Source: Arthonia radiata | Taxonomy: Eukaryota; Ascomycota; Arthoniomycetes; Arthoniales; Arthoniaceae | Direction: 5' to 3' | Assembly (NCBI GenBank): GCA_002989075.1 | Contig: PSQN01000017.1 | Location: forward strand, 1,488,001 to 1,552,000 | DNA: 64,000 nt | Shown here: positions 42,067 to 52,502 of the stretch, piece after piece | Position numbering within the stretch: position 1 is the first letter of the stretch | Layout of the letters: each line of letters starts with the position of its first letter | Made by a program: the position numbers and the translations under genes | The notes under the pieces: model-generated | Told to the model about the DNA's origin: nothing | What the model saw: only the letters and a program-made list of their open reading frames with translations | Database searches by the model: none

Positions 42067-43340
42067 CTAAGTGCTCGAAGCCATCGCTTGGTAAGGGCCC
42101 ATCTCGAGCTCATCGTCGATACGACGCCCGGTAGCTGTCGCGCGGCCTCCACTTTTTGGCCAGATGACTTCGTGTGAGGCAGCCGTACGAGTCGTGTGCT
42201 TGGATCTAGCGCCTCCATGCATCTTGCTCCACACGCGACGGACCAGTGGGCCGAGGTTTGGTATGCAAGCAGAGACGATAGATACATTTACTTCGACTGT
42301 CGCCCAGATCGCGGCATGGGCGTCGTTGTCTGCAAATTGTGAGCTCGAGGGGCTAGAGGAATGTCTCGGGATACTTATGGCCTTGTGTAGACAAGAGCCC
42401 AGATGCCAAGGCAGAGGAATCTAGAGACCTTGGGGGATGAAGATAAGGGAAGTACACTTACAGCTCTCATCGGTCAGCGATACACTCAAAGAATAGCCCG
42501 CTCTCAAAAAACTTGCAACGACCGCAAGCAAGCCCATACCGAAGAAAGAGCAAGCCTGCAGCTTTCGTCTGACGCTCATCTGCAGCCGCCATATCATTGG
42601 TAGAGGCAGTATCAGCAGCGTTGTGTCGAACACCGCGTTTATGAAACTTGAGGCTTGGAAGTGAGCATGAAAGTTGATACAGCGCGCGGGCTTGCCCGTG
42701 ATTTGATCCCCGATCGGCACACATTTGAAGAGCTCTGCAAAGAACGATGATAGGCAGAAAAGTGAGAAGACGACGAATAAACCCCACAGAACTCGCTTGA
42801 ATGGCGGGGTGTCAAAGATCCGACTGAGAAGGAGGAGAATGGAGGTTTTGACGGCGTAGGCGGCCCACGGGAGGATTGATACGGCCGCGACGCTTTCCTG
42901 ATATGATGATGTCAGTCGTCCCACTCATGTGTCTTGTGCGTGGTGAGCCGCTAAAGATGGACTTACGATGCCAATCTCGTAGTACCATTCTTGCTTGAGG
43001 TGAATGACGTGAGAACCTAGACCAACGCGGGTCATATATACTATGAGGATGGAATAGGCATAGGTGGGGACCTGAGTACGTATGGCATCAGCGCATCGCT
43101 CTGCAACAGTCGGTGCGAATTCAGAAACATTGGATCCCTTACGAGTGCCACAACGATGGCAAGGTCGTCCAATCCGTAGCCTGTGCCACTGACCTTACGA
43201 GCTATCAAGCGCAGCACTACAGCGACAAACGCCGCCGTGCAGCAGATGATAGTCGTAAGAATCAATTGCGGCCGAAGTGTATCCCCGGGATTGTCTCTCC
43301 AGTGCTGAAGAACTTCTGGACTGATCTGCTCCGTTGCCAT
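42067..43340 (-). CDS. Fungal rhodopsin-fold integral membrane protein (Pth11/SAT5-type)
   Basis: About 333 residues from minus-strand exons 43340-43143, 43071-42967, 42897-42462, 42329-42067; all junctions keep phase. Seven hydrophobic segments are visible, among them LILTTIICCTAAFVAVVLRL, YAYSILIVYMTRVGLG, ILPWAAYAVKTSILLLLSRIF, VLWGLFVVFSLFCLSSFFAEL, FINAVFDTTLLILPLPMIW and FFGMGLLAVVASFLRAGY. RLIARKVSGTGYGLDDLAI is the family's R-x4-5-G-x-x-DD motif after TM1, KCVPI is the conserved loop cysteine, and IWATVEVNVSIVSACIPNLG in the last exon is the typical TM7 (W-x-x-x-E...P-x-L-x-P). Plasma-membrane receptor-like; ligand unknown. Common beside secondary-metabolite genes. Confidence 0.85.
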
Positions 43341-43617
43341 GACGATTTGACCCTGCCTGGAGATAGTTGGTTGTATCTGCAAAAGATGCCAGAAACACGA
43401 ATACGTGGAAGAGGAGTACGGCGAAAAATCGCGGCTTAGTGACGAACTGGTATGAAAAGATCCATGAGGCTACGATGGCGCAGGGGTTTTTTAAATGTCA
43501 GCTTACAGCCCTATCCGGAACTTGTGTCCACATGAGCCGCTTCCTGGCCTGAGTGGAGGGAACGGCAGTACCTAAGGATGCGCACAGGCAAGAACGTAGT
43601 CACACAAGGCAGGCACA
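43341..43617. other. Spacer before the inverted-repeat element
   Basis: Short non-coding stretch containing the promoter of the rhodopsin-fold gene. No gene. Confidence 0.35.
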
Positions 43618-43911
43618 CTACTGTGGAGTGCAGGATGGGTGTCTACCCCCAGACTCGGCGACACCTGAAATTCATGCGTCAGTTCAGAACATTGAACATA
43701 ACTCAAGTATATTGTACTATGGCTGACATTTCTTAAGTATTCCCTGAAAGCTTAGAAGAATGCGCATATTTTAAAGGTACTTCGTACATAAGAAAAGAAT
43801 GTTTGAAGGAGAGGCGTAGGATAGATTGCACCTCGCTGCGCGTCGAAAGAAGCGCAGTATTGTAGTATCGCCGAATTTGGGGGTAGATACCCATCCCGCA
43901 CTCCACAGTAG
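43618..43911. mobile_element. 294-bp inverted-repeat element, MITE-like
   Basis: Left arm 43618-43664 and right arm 43866-43911 are reverse complements over about 45 bp. The core ACCCATCC-GCACTCCACAGTAG is shared, and the differences in the innermost 41 bp are all transitions. The 200-bp interior is AT-rich and has no coding potential. Size and structure fit a non-autonomous DNA-transposon derivative. No target-site duplication was recognised at its ends, so its boundaries are uncertain. Confidence 0.6.
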
Positions 43912-44799
43912 CGTTTGGCAGCACCATCTGCTGCACAACCTCATGCTGCCAGGCAATCTGTGCAGGCAATGTCAGCCTGGGTTCCGCAAACCCGCTAAAA
44001 TGTCGTTTTACGCCTGAGGCTGTCTTAAGTAGGCCCTACACCACACCCCTTAGTTAATCGTGCATTAATGGAGGTGGTGCAGCAGCAAGTGGTGCCGAAC
44101 TTACACGCCACGACTCCGCGAATGCGCGCATGGAGCATTGACTGGTGTTTGTGGTCGAGCCACGTGTGCAATAATTACCTGAGCTCGGTGCAGGCAACAG
44201 TATGTTTCGAGACCTCATGATCAGCATGTTTCGGCACGCTTGTGTACAATCTACTATCAGGAGGCTTTGCCTGACTACGACGCTATGCAGCTGCCCTATC
44301 ATGTGTAAGCCGGGTATATGCAGCGTGGCGAGCTTAGGCTTACGATGCGTATGCCATGCGTATGCTGTCCTACCGGAAAATTAGCGCCATTAGGATGCCA
44401 AGGAAAGGGAGACCAATCATCCTATTTTGGAGACAATCCCAGTGACATCCTCTGGCCGCCAGCAATCATCGGAGCTGCCTTCCAAGAGGCCGGACCCCAT
44501 CGCCTTCACTTACGCTGCTGGATTTATACGAGACACAGCCTACGAACCACGTTTATTGGTGGGTAGCGACTGTATACATGTCAAGAGTCGATAAGATCCT
44601 TGAATTTCGAGCTATAAAGAAGCTAAAAGCTGGACTATGCGCGTGCCAAGACCGGTGTCTGTACCAGGAATCCTTGCATGCCAAGCCCGCTTCACGATCC
44701 CGAAACTAGTGCAGGATGGCTGGGACGTGTATACTTTAACAATACACCTACTACCTCATTTCTCTAGTATTATACAGGCTTTTGCTTAGTCCTCTGTCA
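43912..44799. other. Non-coding accessory stretch
   Basis: About 890 bp. Short frames only (for example 44054-44302 minus); no family seen. Several TA-rich spots and many in-frame stops on all strands suggest old decayed sequence. Confidence 0.4.
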
Positions 44800-45700
44800 A
44801 CATTTCTTGGTGCCTAAGATTACAGCCGTGGCGGGACGGTACGAGTCGTACTGCAATCTTGTGAAGAATGGGGAGATACATTCACCAAGACCACACACCC
44901 CTGGCATGAGACTTATAGTGAGTCTTGAAATTCCACTCTTGTCCGCGCATTGAGAGTATTGGCTGCAGTGGAAATCACGAGCAACTACGAGTCCTCTCGG
45001 ATTCGTGGACCGCATTGCATTAGCGCGCTAAACGGACGCAAAGGACCTATTATAGGCATGAATCCATGGGAGATTCACATCAGCGATGCCGGCTACTATG
45101 AAAACATATATCCAATGTGACTGCCGTCTGACAAGATGAAGGCGTACGAAAGCCGCTTCAATGCTCCGTTAGCATCGTTCTCAACTTCAAAACACGATCT
45201 TCATCGGAGACGGCGTGGCGTACTGAACCCTTATTTCTCAAAACGAAGAGTAGCAAGGTCCCTGCCTTTGATCCGAGATCGTGCCCAGAAGGTGTGCGCG
45301 CGTCTGCAAAGAGAGTATGCGTCTCAACAAAAGATGCTAACATTAAACGACATGGTAAGTGAATGACCCGGACACTGAGATGTTTAGGATCTGTGCCACA
45401 ACCGGGGACCAAAGGTGTCAGAGTGTATGTCAGATAAGACGGTCGGTTGGTCTCGCCCATTCTGCATGTTTTCTGGATTTTCTATCTCCTGGGGTTTCTT
45501 ATTCCGAAGCTCTACACTGAACCTCGAAGCAGCTTCGAGATTGAGACGCGCGTGGATGACGAGCCAAGAGACCTGCTAATGACCTCCCGTGGCATCTCTG
45601 TGGATGACACCTTCAGAACTACGTCCCCATTACGATCAGGGCTCGCAAAGAGAAAAACGAGATGAAAAACTTTTACATGCATTTCGATTACTTCGCACTT
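44800..45700 (+). pseudogene. Cytochrome P450 relic (trichodiene-oxygenase type)
   Basis: Fragments in order match the N-terminal third of a CYP of the trichodiene oxygenase group. GRYESYCNLVKNGEIH (44830-44878) resembles the LYE-YYDVVK-GQY stretch; GPIIGMNPWEIHISDAGYYE (45046-45105) is the GPIVRINPWELHI signature; after an in-frame TGA at 45118-45120 the frame goes on with DKMKAYESRFN, HDLHRRRRGVLNPYFSKRRV (45196-45255), the conserved H-x-x-R-R...FS block, then a GTAAGT donor at 45355. Downstream exons with the I-helix, ExxR and heme-cysteine loop were not found. Broken by a stop, lost exons and altered spacing: not functional. Confidence 0.75.
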
Positions 45701-46107
45701 TATCGACGTTGCCGGGAGTCTCTGCTCCTTTGGCGCGAGCAGCCCGCGGACACTTTCAAAGACATCGGAAAAGGTATCGAGGGTAAACTTCTTTGTTGAT
45801 GAAAACATATTGAGATCGGTGTTCACATTTCCTCGTGCGCAGCAGTGAAGCTCGAAAGATAGCAAGAACATAAGGGGCTCAGCCAGTCTGCAGCTACAAG
45901 ACCGTCTTCTATGTCTTATAAAGGGGATGTTGCAATTCCTGAACCGGACAGAAGGGGAGTTAGGTCGGAACGAGCTCGAGCCGCACTTCAATGCCAAAGC
46001 TCGATCCCGTAAGCCACTGTCGTCGAGCGATCTGACCCATCAATGAGATTCAGATGGGAGGGTTTTCTGGGCCATACCGTAGTCTTCAAGGCTCCGTGCC
46101 AACGTCG
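45701..46107. other. Spacer, possible further P450 debris
   Basis: About 400 bp with no frame assignable. Positionally it follows the P450 relic and could contain mutated exons of it, but no P450 motif was seen. Confidence 0.3.
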
Positions 46108-47401
46108 CTACTCCGACTTCTTCTCTTCCTTCTGCTTCCAGCCCTTCTCAGGCTTCCGTCCAACTATCATGTACATAGGCGTATAGATATTCTCACGCGC
46201 ACCATCTCTCAGGCCCCAAACAGACTGACTCTGCGTCAATAACGCCTCGTACCGTCCTTCTTCACACAACCCTACCTTCTCACCGAGCCACGCCAATCCG
46301 CACAAGAAGCGCCACGGGCCTGGCTTCAACCACATCGTGACCCACCAATCTGTCCAGGTCGTTGCTTTGTATGCTTCACCATTGATAGGATACCACCATT
46401 TCCTCTCTCCTTCAAAAGTCGTATCGCCTCGATCTTCATGTCTCACAAGCTCTAGTCCAGCGTTCTCAATAGCAGAGAGTCCCTCAGGCACAGTGACAAT
46501 ATTCGTGATACCGTCGCCGCGCTCAAGGCGTTGGCGAATGTCCAGGTGTTTCGAATTTGTCGGTGAAAAAGCGCCGTACGGAGGTGGCTTCATGAGCCAC
46601 TCGTAGACGGCGAAGCAGCCGCCTGGCTTGAGCACGCGCGCGATTTCGGAGTAGACGGCCGTCAGCGAAGGCGCGTAGACGGTCGCTTCGATCGCGTAGG
46701 CGAAATCGAAGGTGTTGTCTTCGAAGCGGCTCAAGTCCTGCGATACAGGATGGTAAGCACACATTCTCACCATAGACGCAAGCAACTTCAGACCAGCTAA
46801 TCAGCACAAGAGCAATGGGCATACCACAAAATCCCCCTCCTCATACCGCACCCACCCCTCCAACCCCTCTTCCTTCGCCCGCTCCATCGCAATACGCACA
46901 TGCTCACTATTGATACTCACGCCCGTAACATGCACGCCCGCGAACCGCGCCATCTCCCTGCTCACCGGCCCCAACCCACAGCCGGCGTCTAACCCGCGCA
47001 TCCCTGGCTTCAAGCGTAGGTTGAGCGCGAGGAAGTGCTCATGCCGCTTTAGCGCCGCGTCGTGCGATTCATCTGGATCTGGGAAGGGGCAGAAATGGAA
47101 GCGCTCGTTCCAGCCGAAGGCGATGTTGCGGGTTGTGAGGTTGTAGTAGCTATGGATCGTTAGAGAAGATGTTACACAGTGATAGCGCGACAGCGGATGG
47201 TTCGGGATGGGAGGGGTTTTGGACAGCATGAAGAAGCAAATTTACGCACTCAATTGCGATGTCCTTGTAATTCTTCTGACGCTCTTTTCGGAGTATTTCG
47301 TAATTTTCGGCTAGGAGGGCCGTGATATTGTTCTCTTCTATTGACCAGTGGGCTTTGTAGCGCTTGCCTAGCTCGATGGGCGAGGAAATTGTGGACGGCA
47401 T
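46108..47401 (-). CDS. Divergent Erg6-like sterol C-24 methyltransferase
   Basis: About 368 residues from minus-strand exons 47401-47250, 47149-46825, 46737-46108. Splicing restores DIAIDYYNLTTRNIAFGWNE and GDFVDLSRFEDNTFDFAYAI. SAM-binding motif I is GLDAGCGLGPVSREMARF; AFGWNERFHFCPF equals the Erg6 YGWG-x-SFHF motif; AIEATVYAPSLTAVYSEIAR and VLKPGGCFAVYEW are the sterol-binding and post-I motifs; the C-terminal SMT domain is present. Erg6 methylates zymosterol in ergosterol synthesis at ER/lipid droplets. Several signature residues differ from housekeeping Erg6 (GWNE for GWGQ, LDAGCGLGP for LDVGCGVGGP), so a paralogue with another sterol or triterpene substrate is likely. The first donor is GTGCGT. 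Confidence 0.83.
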
Positions 47402-47814
47402 AATGAGGTCGATTCCGGCTCGTGCGAGCGCAGCAACTGGCACGAGCAGGCAGGCACGATATAATTAGCATGAGCAATTAGGCACCTTAGTATCTCAAAA
47501 TGCTACTCGTGGGCGATTGGTGCTGGCTTGCGGTACTCTTCTTTGAAGAGGAATGGGGATTGCTTCGTATTGTCTTTCTGCGTGCAGCAGGCAATGAACC
47601 ACCACGATCTCTTTCCCCAACAGTCGTCGTATACCGGGTTTGTGACTGTCTGAAATGGATGATCATGAATTCTGCTTCTTTGATTTACTGGACAGTCGCA
47701 CACATTGTTGGAAAACGGAGATGGAGAAAGAAAATACAGTTTCGTAGCCTGTTGGATGGGTGACAAAGAACGCTCAGCAAGAGCGCAATGGCTCCATTAG
47801 TACGATTCAATCCG
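47402..47814. other. Intergenic spacer
   Basis: About 410 bp between two minus-strand genes. Short frames on both strands; nothing recognised. Confidence 0.4.
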
Positions 47815-49797
47815 TCAAATGTAGCGAAACATATTCTCCTTGACGCCCCTCTTCATCGCGACAGGCTTGCCGTCCTCATACTCAACACCTGCTTCGCCGC
47901 CGTCGCCAACATGGCCAGCCATTTTCTCCTGGAGCTCGCGGTCCATCTCGGCGATGGTCTTCTTTTTCTTAGGTGTTTCCGCTTCGCCATCTGCCTTGTT
48001 GTTCGTATCAGGCTTGGGTTCTCGTGGAGGGTTGTCATCAATCATGTGTTGCTCCTTACGTTGCTTCGTCTTCGCATCTGTCTCCGTCACGTAGCCTCTC
48101 CTACCTTGGACGTTCGACAGAGATGCCGGCCTGAGCTTCACGAAATCAGGCTTCGGATCGAAGAAAGACCTCGGCTTGCTGTACCACGAGTTGAGCGTAT
48201 CATCGACGCTTTCGAGCAGCTTAGACAGATCCAGCTCGCGCTTTTCTTGCTGCTGTATAAACTCTGTGCGACCTTCTTGGGGTTGAGGCGCTCTTTTGAC
48301 CGGATGGCCCTGCAAATCCGAACTCTCTAGCCCATGAAGGCGCTTGAAGAACAAATTCATCTTCGCCATGCGACTCTGATACGCGCTGTATTCTGGCGAT
48401 TTCTCGACATTGCGTTGCCGACGTATGGTAAGGAGCTTGCGCCTTACGGAGGGGTTATCGGTTATCGACTTGATACGCGCTGGCTTTGCGACCGTGTCTC
48501 GTCTGAGCTTGCGCACGATACGAGGCGATATAGATGTTGATCTGATCTGTGCGGACCGCTCGGGTGCGTGCCGTGTAAACTGGCGCTCGACACGAGGTGC
48601 CACGAACGAGGATCGTATCTGTGTAGGCCGCTTGGCTGCGCTCAGCGCACGCTCACGTACGATTCGCGGCGGTGCGGATATTGATCTGACCCATGTGGGT
48701 CTTTCGACTGTGTGTCGTCTGAGCTTGAGTCTTCTCTGGCTGGCGGCTGTATGACGGTGGAGCAAAGCGGAATCGTCAGATTTACGCACGCGTGGTACTG
48801 AGGCCCGATGACGGCGAATGTGTACAGTAGGCGCTTTGTTGCTGTCGCCAATGACACCCTGTGTATCGGCAGCTTCGCCTTCGAGATTTGCGTCTTGCTT
48901 ACGCTGTTCCAATTTTTCGCTTTTATGTAACCTGCGCCAATGTTCTTGCTGTGCTTGTAAGAACAGGTAATGCTCAAGACGCTTCCGCTGTCGCGGAGTC
49001 ATCTTCTCCGTTGTCATCTTTCGACATACTGTGCGACGTGTGCGTACTTCACGAATCGAAGTTGAAGGGTGTGAGAGATCGTCCTTCTTTACAATTGCTT
49101 TGGTGGCGTCTTGCGCTTGCTCGCCCTGACGTGCGGTACCCGCTGCTATATCCGATCCCTGCTGTGCAGCTTGCTGTCGTCTTTGCTCTTCCAAAAGCTT
49201 CGCAACGATACCGCGGCCGAAAACTGGCTGTTCAAGCTCGGGAGATTCCTCATCTTCTTGTGCAAGACTCAGGCGCTTCTGCTTGACACCACTACCATGG
49301 ATATTGTTTGTGACATGGCTGCGCTCTGCGACATTGTTGGAGCGCCCACGCACCGGGCGGTTGACCTCGTCCTTCCTTAGGCGTGCCTTGGACGCTTGAC
49401 CGCCTTCTTTGTTCTGCTTGCCTAGCCTTGACTGTTTTAGACCATACAGAATCGCTTTGAAACGCTCCAGGGGGCCATGCTCACTCGGTCCGTCATCGTC
49501 TGACAGCCGCAGTCTCAGTTGAACTATCGCGCCCGTCTTGTTTGGCTCCTGAGATTGGACCACAAACGGCTCGGCGGCATACTCCTTTGAAGCATCGTTG
49601 TTGGACAGGTGTAACGGCACGTGCTTGGATCGAGCGCGGTCGAGTTCGCGGTGATATCGTTTTCTATGTGCCGCCCTAACATCCGTCGAATGTGACCTCG
49701 CAAAGGGCTCTGCAGCGCTAAAGTGGGCACGCTGAGAGTAGAGAGCTAGGCGGAGCTCGTGGGTTAAGTCGATGAAATTGGAGCCGATGGAGCGCAT
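47815..49797 (-). CDS. Conserved fungal protein of unknown function with a basic repeat region
   Basis: 660 residues, single exon. The C-terminal 30 residues (GVEYEDGKPVAMKRGVKENM then FRYI) form a motif that I recall from many short uncharacterised fungal proteins. Just before it is KKKKTIAEMDRELQEKMAG, a short helix. The rest is unusually long, very basic and largely disordered, with coiled-coil-like PRQRKRLEHYLFLQAQQEHW. Residues about 355-460 contain four degenerate 24-residue repeats around ERPTWVRSISAPPRIVRE, KRPTQIRSSFVAPRVERQ, ERSAQIRSTSISPRIVRK and AKPARIKSITDNPSVRRK. RNA or nucleic-acid binding could be guessed from charge, but nothing shows it. Confidence 0.7.
   Translation of the reverse strand: MRSIGSNFIDLTHELRLALYSQRAHFSAAEPFARSHSTDVRAAHRKRYHRELDRARSKHVPLHLSNNDASKEYAAEPFVVQSQEPNKTGAIVQLRLRLSDDDGPSEHGPLERFKAILYGLKQSRLGKQNKEGGQASKARLRKDEVNRPVRGRSNNVAERSHVTNNIHGSGVKQKRLSLAQEDEESPELEQPVFGRGIVAKLLEEQRRQQAAQQGSDIAAGTARQGEQAQDATKAIVKKDDLSHPSTSIREVRTRRTVCRKMTTEKMTPRQRKRLEHYLFLQAQQEHWRRLHKSEKLEQRKQDANLEGEAADTQGVIGDSNKAPTVHIRRHRASVPRVRKSDDSALLHRHTAASQRRLKLRRHTVERPTWVRSISAPPRIVRERALSAAKRPTQIRSSFVAPRVERQFTRHAPERSAQIRSTSISPRIVRKLRRDTVAKPARIKSITDNPSVRRKLLTIRRQRNVEKSPEYSAYQSRMAKMNLFFKRLHGLESSDLQGHPVKRAPQPQEGRTEFIQQQEKRELDLSKLLESVDDTLNSWYSKPRSFFDPKPDFVKLRPASLSNVQGRRGYVTETDAKTKQRKEQHMIDDNPPREPKPDTNNKADGEAETPKKKKTIAEMDRELQEKMAGHVGDGGEAGVEYEDGKPVAMKRGVKENMFRYI
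48420..48730 (-). repeat. Four degenerate 72-bp tandem repeats inside the coding sequence
   Basis: Encodes 4 x 24 residues with consensus (K/E)RPxxIRSxxxxPRIVRxxxRxxx. The copies have diverged at most third positions, so this is an old in-frame expansion, not a recent slippage tract. Confidence 0.65.
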
Positions 49798-50496
49798 CAG
49801 CGGTACTCGTGTTCACATTGACACCAAGCACCAACAACATGCCTGTCGAAACGTAGACGCTGAAAAATAATGTCGAAGCACGCCTGAACGGCACTGCTTT
49901 CAATGCAACCTGCGGGACTTGCCGATGATGTCACAGGTTTGGTGTAAGCACCGAGAGTGATAATCCACACGAAGCATTCACGCGAGCAAATTCACCCACA
50001 TTCTGCTGTCTCGACCTCTACAGTGACCTCGAGTAGCCTGAGAGACGGTGCAAAAGACCTGGAAAGTCACTTCATGAAGTTTTCATTCGAAGACCGCTAA
50101 TCCATTCTACTTGAGTTCAATCTGGTACCACTGCAGAACAATATCTCCAGCCAGCCCCAACAACCTTCTCACATAGTATCTTCCCCTGTGACTGCATTCC
50201 GTCAGGTCAATCATGACTACATGGCGCCTGTGCAAGCTAGAAGCTCTCTTCTTCAACCGGTTCTCCAGAGTATCCGCTCATGACCTCTCGAAACGGCTCA
50301 GCACGTGCAATCTGTCACCTTCCTTTGGGATAGGTCTTGATGATTTGCCATCGAAGCTGCAGTGTGGCAATGGCCAGCTTCGACACTTCCAGTAACGTTC
50401 GGAGTGGTCTAAGGTGTATGGTATCGTGTTCCTCACACGGCTGGACCACAGATGCAGAGGCTCTTACGTCGGTATTCTTTCGCAAATGCTTCGTCT
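49798..50496. other. Intergenic spacer
   Basis: About 700 bp upstream of the repeat protein and downstream of TAF10, both on the minus strand. Overlapping plus-strand frames of about 60 codons (50213-50395, 50337-50528) show no family. Confidence 0.4.
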
Positions 50497-51283
50497 TCAG
50501 CGATAGAACTCGCCCCTCTTCACGTTGACGCCGTATTCGCCAACAGCCATCCCCAGATCTTCCATCGTGAGCACGGTTCGTCCTTGCTGGCCGCCTGCCC
50601 CGCCTCCGCCGAACCCTGGTCGTTGTGTCCCAAGCGCGGTGTTGCCCTTCCCGCCCGCACCGGCGGCGCCTTTGGCGTCACCTGCTCCTGCTGCGGGAAC
50701 ACCCGCTGCACTGGGTGCTTGACCCGGCAGGCCCAAGTTGGCGCCCATCATCGCATTGGCTGTGTTAGAGGTTGTGTGAGAGGAGCGGATGCGCGCGTAT
50801 TGATATGAATCGGCTGCGATGTCTGCAATGAACTTCTGCGTTGCGAGGGCCAGTAATCGCGCGAGATGTGGTGGGGTTTGAGGTGGTGGTGGGAGGCCGG
50901 CGAGCGTGAGGTAGTGGTTTGTGACGGCGTCAGGAATCTGCAAGTAGTCAGCATGGATGTTCTCATCTAGAGACGTCTGCCAGGGCTAAACATACGATCG
51001 GCGCATAATCATCCATCTTCCCCAAAAACTCCTTCAGCGTCGCATCCTTCTTCTGCGGAATGCGCGCTTCGACTTCATCGACCGCAGTAGCGCTCTCAGC
51101 TTGCAAGCTCGCGGGCAGCTGGTCTGCGCTCCCGTCAAGATTCATGCTGTCGTCTATGCGGCCTTGCGTCTCGCTTGATGAGGGATCGGGGTCCGGCTTG
51201 ATTGAATCGTTGACCTCCTCATCGACATCCGCAGCAGGTGAATTGCTCACCTCGGCGCCATTCGGACCGCTTGCGTCTGCCAT
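50497..51283 (-). CDS. TAF10: TFIID/SAGA subunit TAF10
   Basis: About 242 residues from exons 51283-50996 and 50937-50497; 58-nt intron (GTATGT, branch GCTGAC, TTGCAG). TAF10 carries a histone fold and is shared by TFIID and SAGA in the nucleus. Seen across the junction: [14 protein letters not shown] joined to [14 protein letters not shown], then [20 protein letters not shown], the conserved TAF10 core, and the closing [20 protein letters not shown] with EFYR. The loop between helices is an insert rich in Gly/Ala. The acidic N-terminal 70 residues are disordered. It is divergent from the VOC enzyme gene. Confidence 0.95.
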
Positions 51284-51930
51284 CTTTGGCTAGCTGGATT
51301 GCGCGAGGTGAAGGGAAGACCGATGAAAGCAGCTACTTTCTGGCTGGCTGTTGCAACGCTAGTGAATTTAGCGGTGCTACGATATTAAACTTCGAGCTAG
51401 GTCGCATCTCGTCGTCCTGGCACCGCCAAATCCACTAGCTTTGCAACAGCCAGCCCGGGGATGGGGTATACTCTTCTCACGCTCCTTCGTCCACCGCTCG
51501 CAAGGCACTGTTCAGCTATCCTTGGGCGTCGGGTCTATGTTGAGGCTTGTGAGCCGACTATGAGCACGAGCCGCTGGTGAACCTGCTCACACGGGTCCGA
51601 CTGCTGCCTGGCCAAATTGTATGCCATGAAACCTGGCGGGCGAATGATACGTCTCTTGGTCAACGGTGGCACATAATCACCAGACCCTTGTTTCAAGCCT
51701 GCGAATCAGAATCCAGTCGTAGCCCAGAAAAGCGCCTTGCAGAGTAAGCAGACCCTTCACGAACACTTGCAGCCTGGAGCTTAAAGCGGGCTTGTAGTAC
51801 CTTAGATATAGCAGCTATAGATTCCTAGCAACAGTCTGGCTTTAGTGATCCGCTCACTGCGTTTACTTCACTTTGCAAATCCTCCCTCAGCCCTTCACTC
51901 CACCCATAGGGACTCCGTAACGCCTTCACC
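51284..51930. other. Intergenic spacer between divergent genes
   Basis: About 650 bp. GCTATCTAAAG-like and CTTTGCAAATCCTCCCTCAGCCC runs precede the VOC gene start. No coding region seen. Confidence 0.4.
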
Positions 51931-52422
51931 ATGATTGACCATCTCCTAATCTATACTACGCCTGACCTCCACAAGAAGACGCTCGACTTCTACCTTGCGA
52001 CGCTCGCACCGATCGGTTACAAGAAGATGCAATCGATTATGGATGATCAGGTCGTTGGATTCGGCGACGGCTCACGTCACCCTGACTTCTGGATTGCTTG
52101 TACCAGCATCAAACCAGGAGAGAACATCCAGCCTGGATATGCTCACTTCGCGTTTTCGGCCAAAGGTTTGTTGCCACCAACCCTACATCTTACTGAAGGC
52201 TTTCCAATAGGGAGGACTAAGGGTTACTGCCTCATGCGTCGACGGTGCTGACGAGCCCAAGGTCAGAAGCTTGTCGACGAGTGCTATGCGAAGGGCTTGG
52301 AAGCCGGCGGCAAAGACAACGGTGCCCCTGGACCGCGGCCCATGTACGGCCCCACCTACTATGGTGGTTTCTTGTTCGACCCCATGGGCAACGGCATGGA
52401 ATTTGTCAATCGCGAAGATTGA
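51931..52422 (+). CDS. VOC-superfamily protein (glyoxalase/dioxygenase fold)
   Basis: 131 residues from exons 51931-52165 and 52262-52422; intron 52166-52261 has an atypical GTTTGT donor, branch GTGCTGACG and acceptor CCCAAG, and keeps phase (FSAKG to QKLVDEC). The protein is the small fungal single-domain VOC type: IDHLLIYT with the first metal-ligand histidine at residue 4, FGDGSRHPDFWIA, GYAHFAFSAK, LEAGGKDNGAPGPRP, YYGGFLFDPMGNGMEFVN with the terminal glutamate ligand. Substrate unknown; related proteins are annotated as glyoxalase or extradiol dioxygenase. It converges on an aromatic-type monooxygenase 80 bp away. Confidence 0.83.
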
Positions 52423-52502
52423 GCTCGGTGATGCCCGAAGTGTTAATCACTCACGGGGCGCAGTGGATGCCGGTCTTGGTGAAGATATAAGGCCTGCGGG
52501 AG

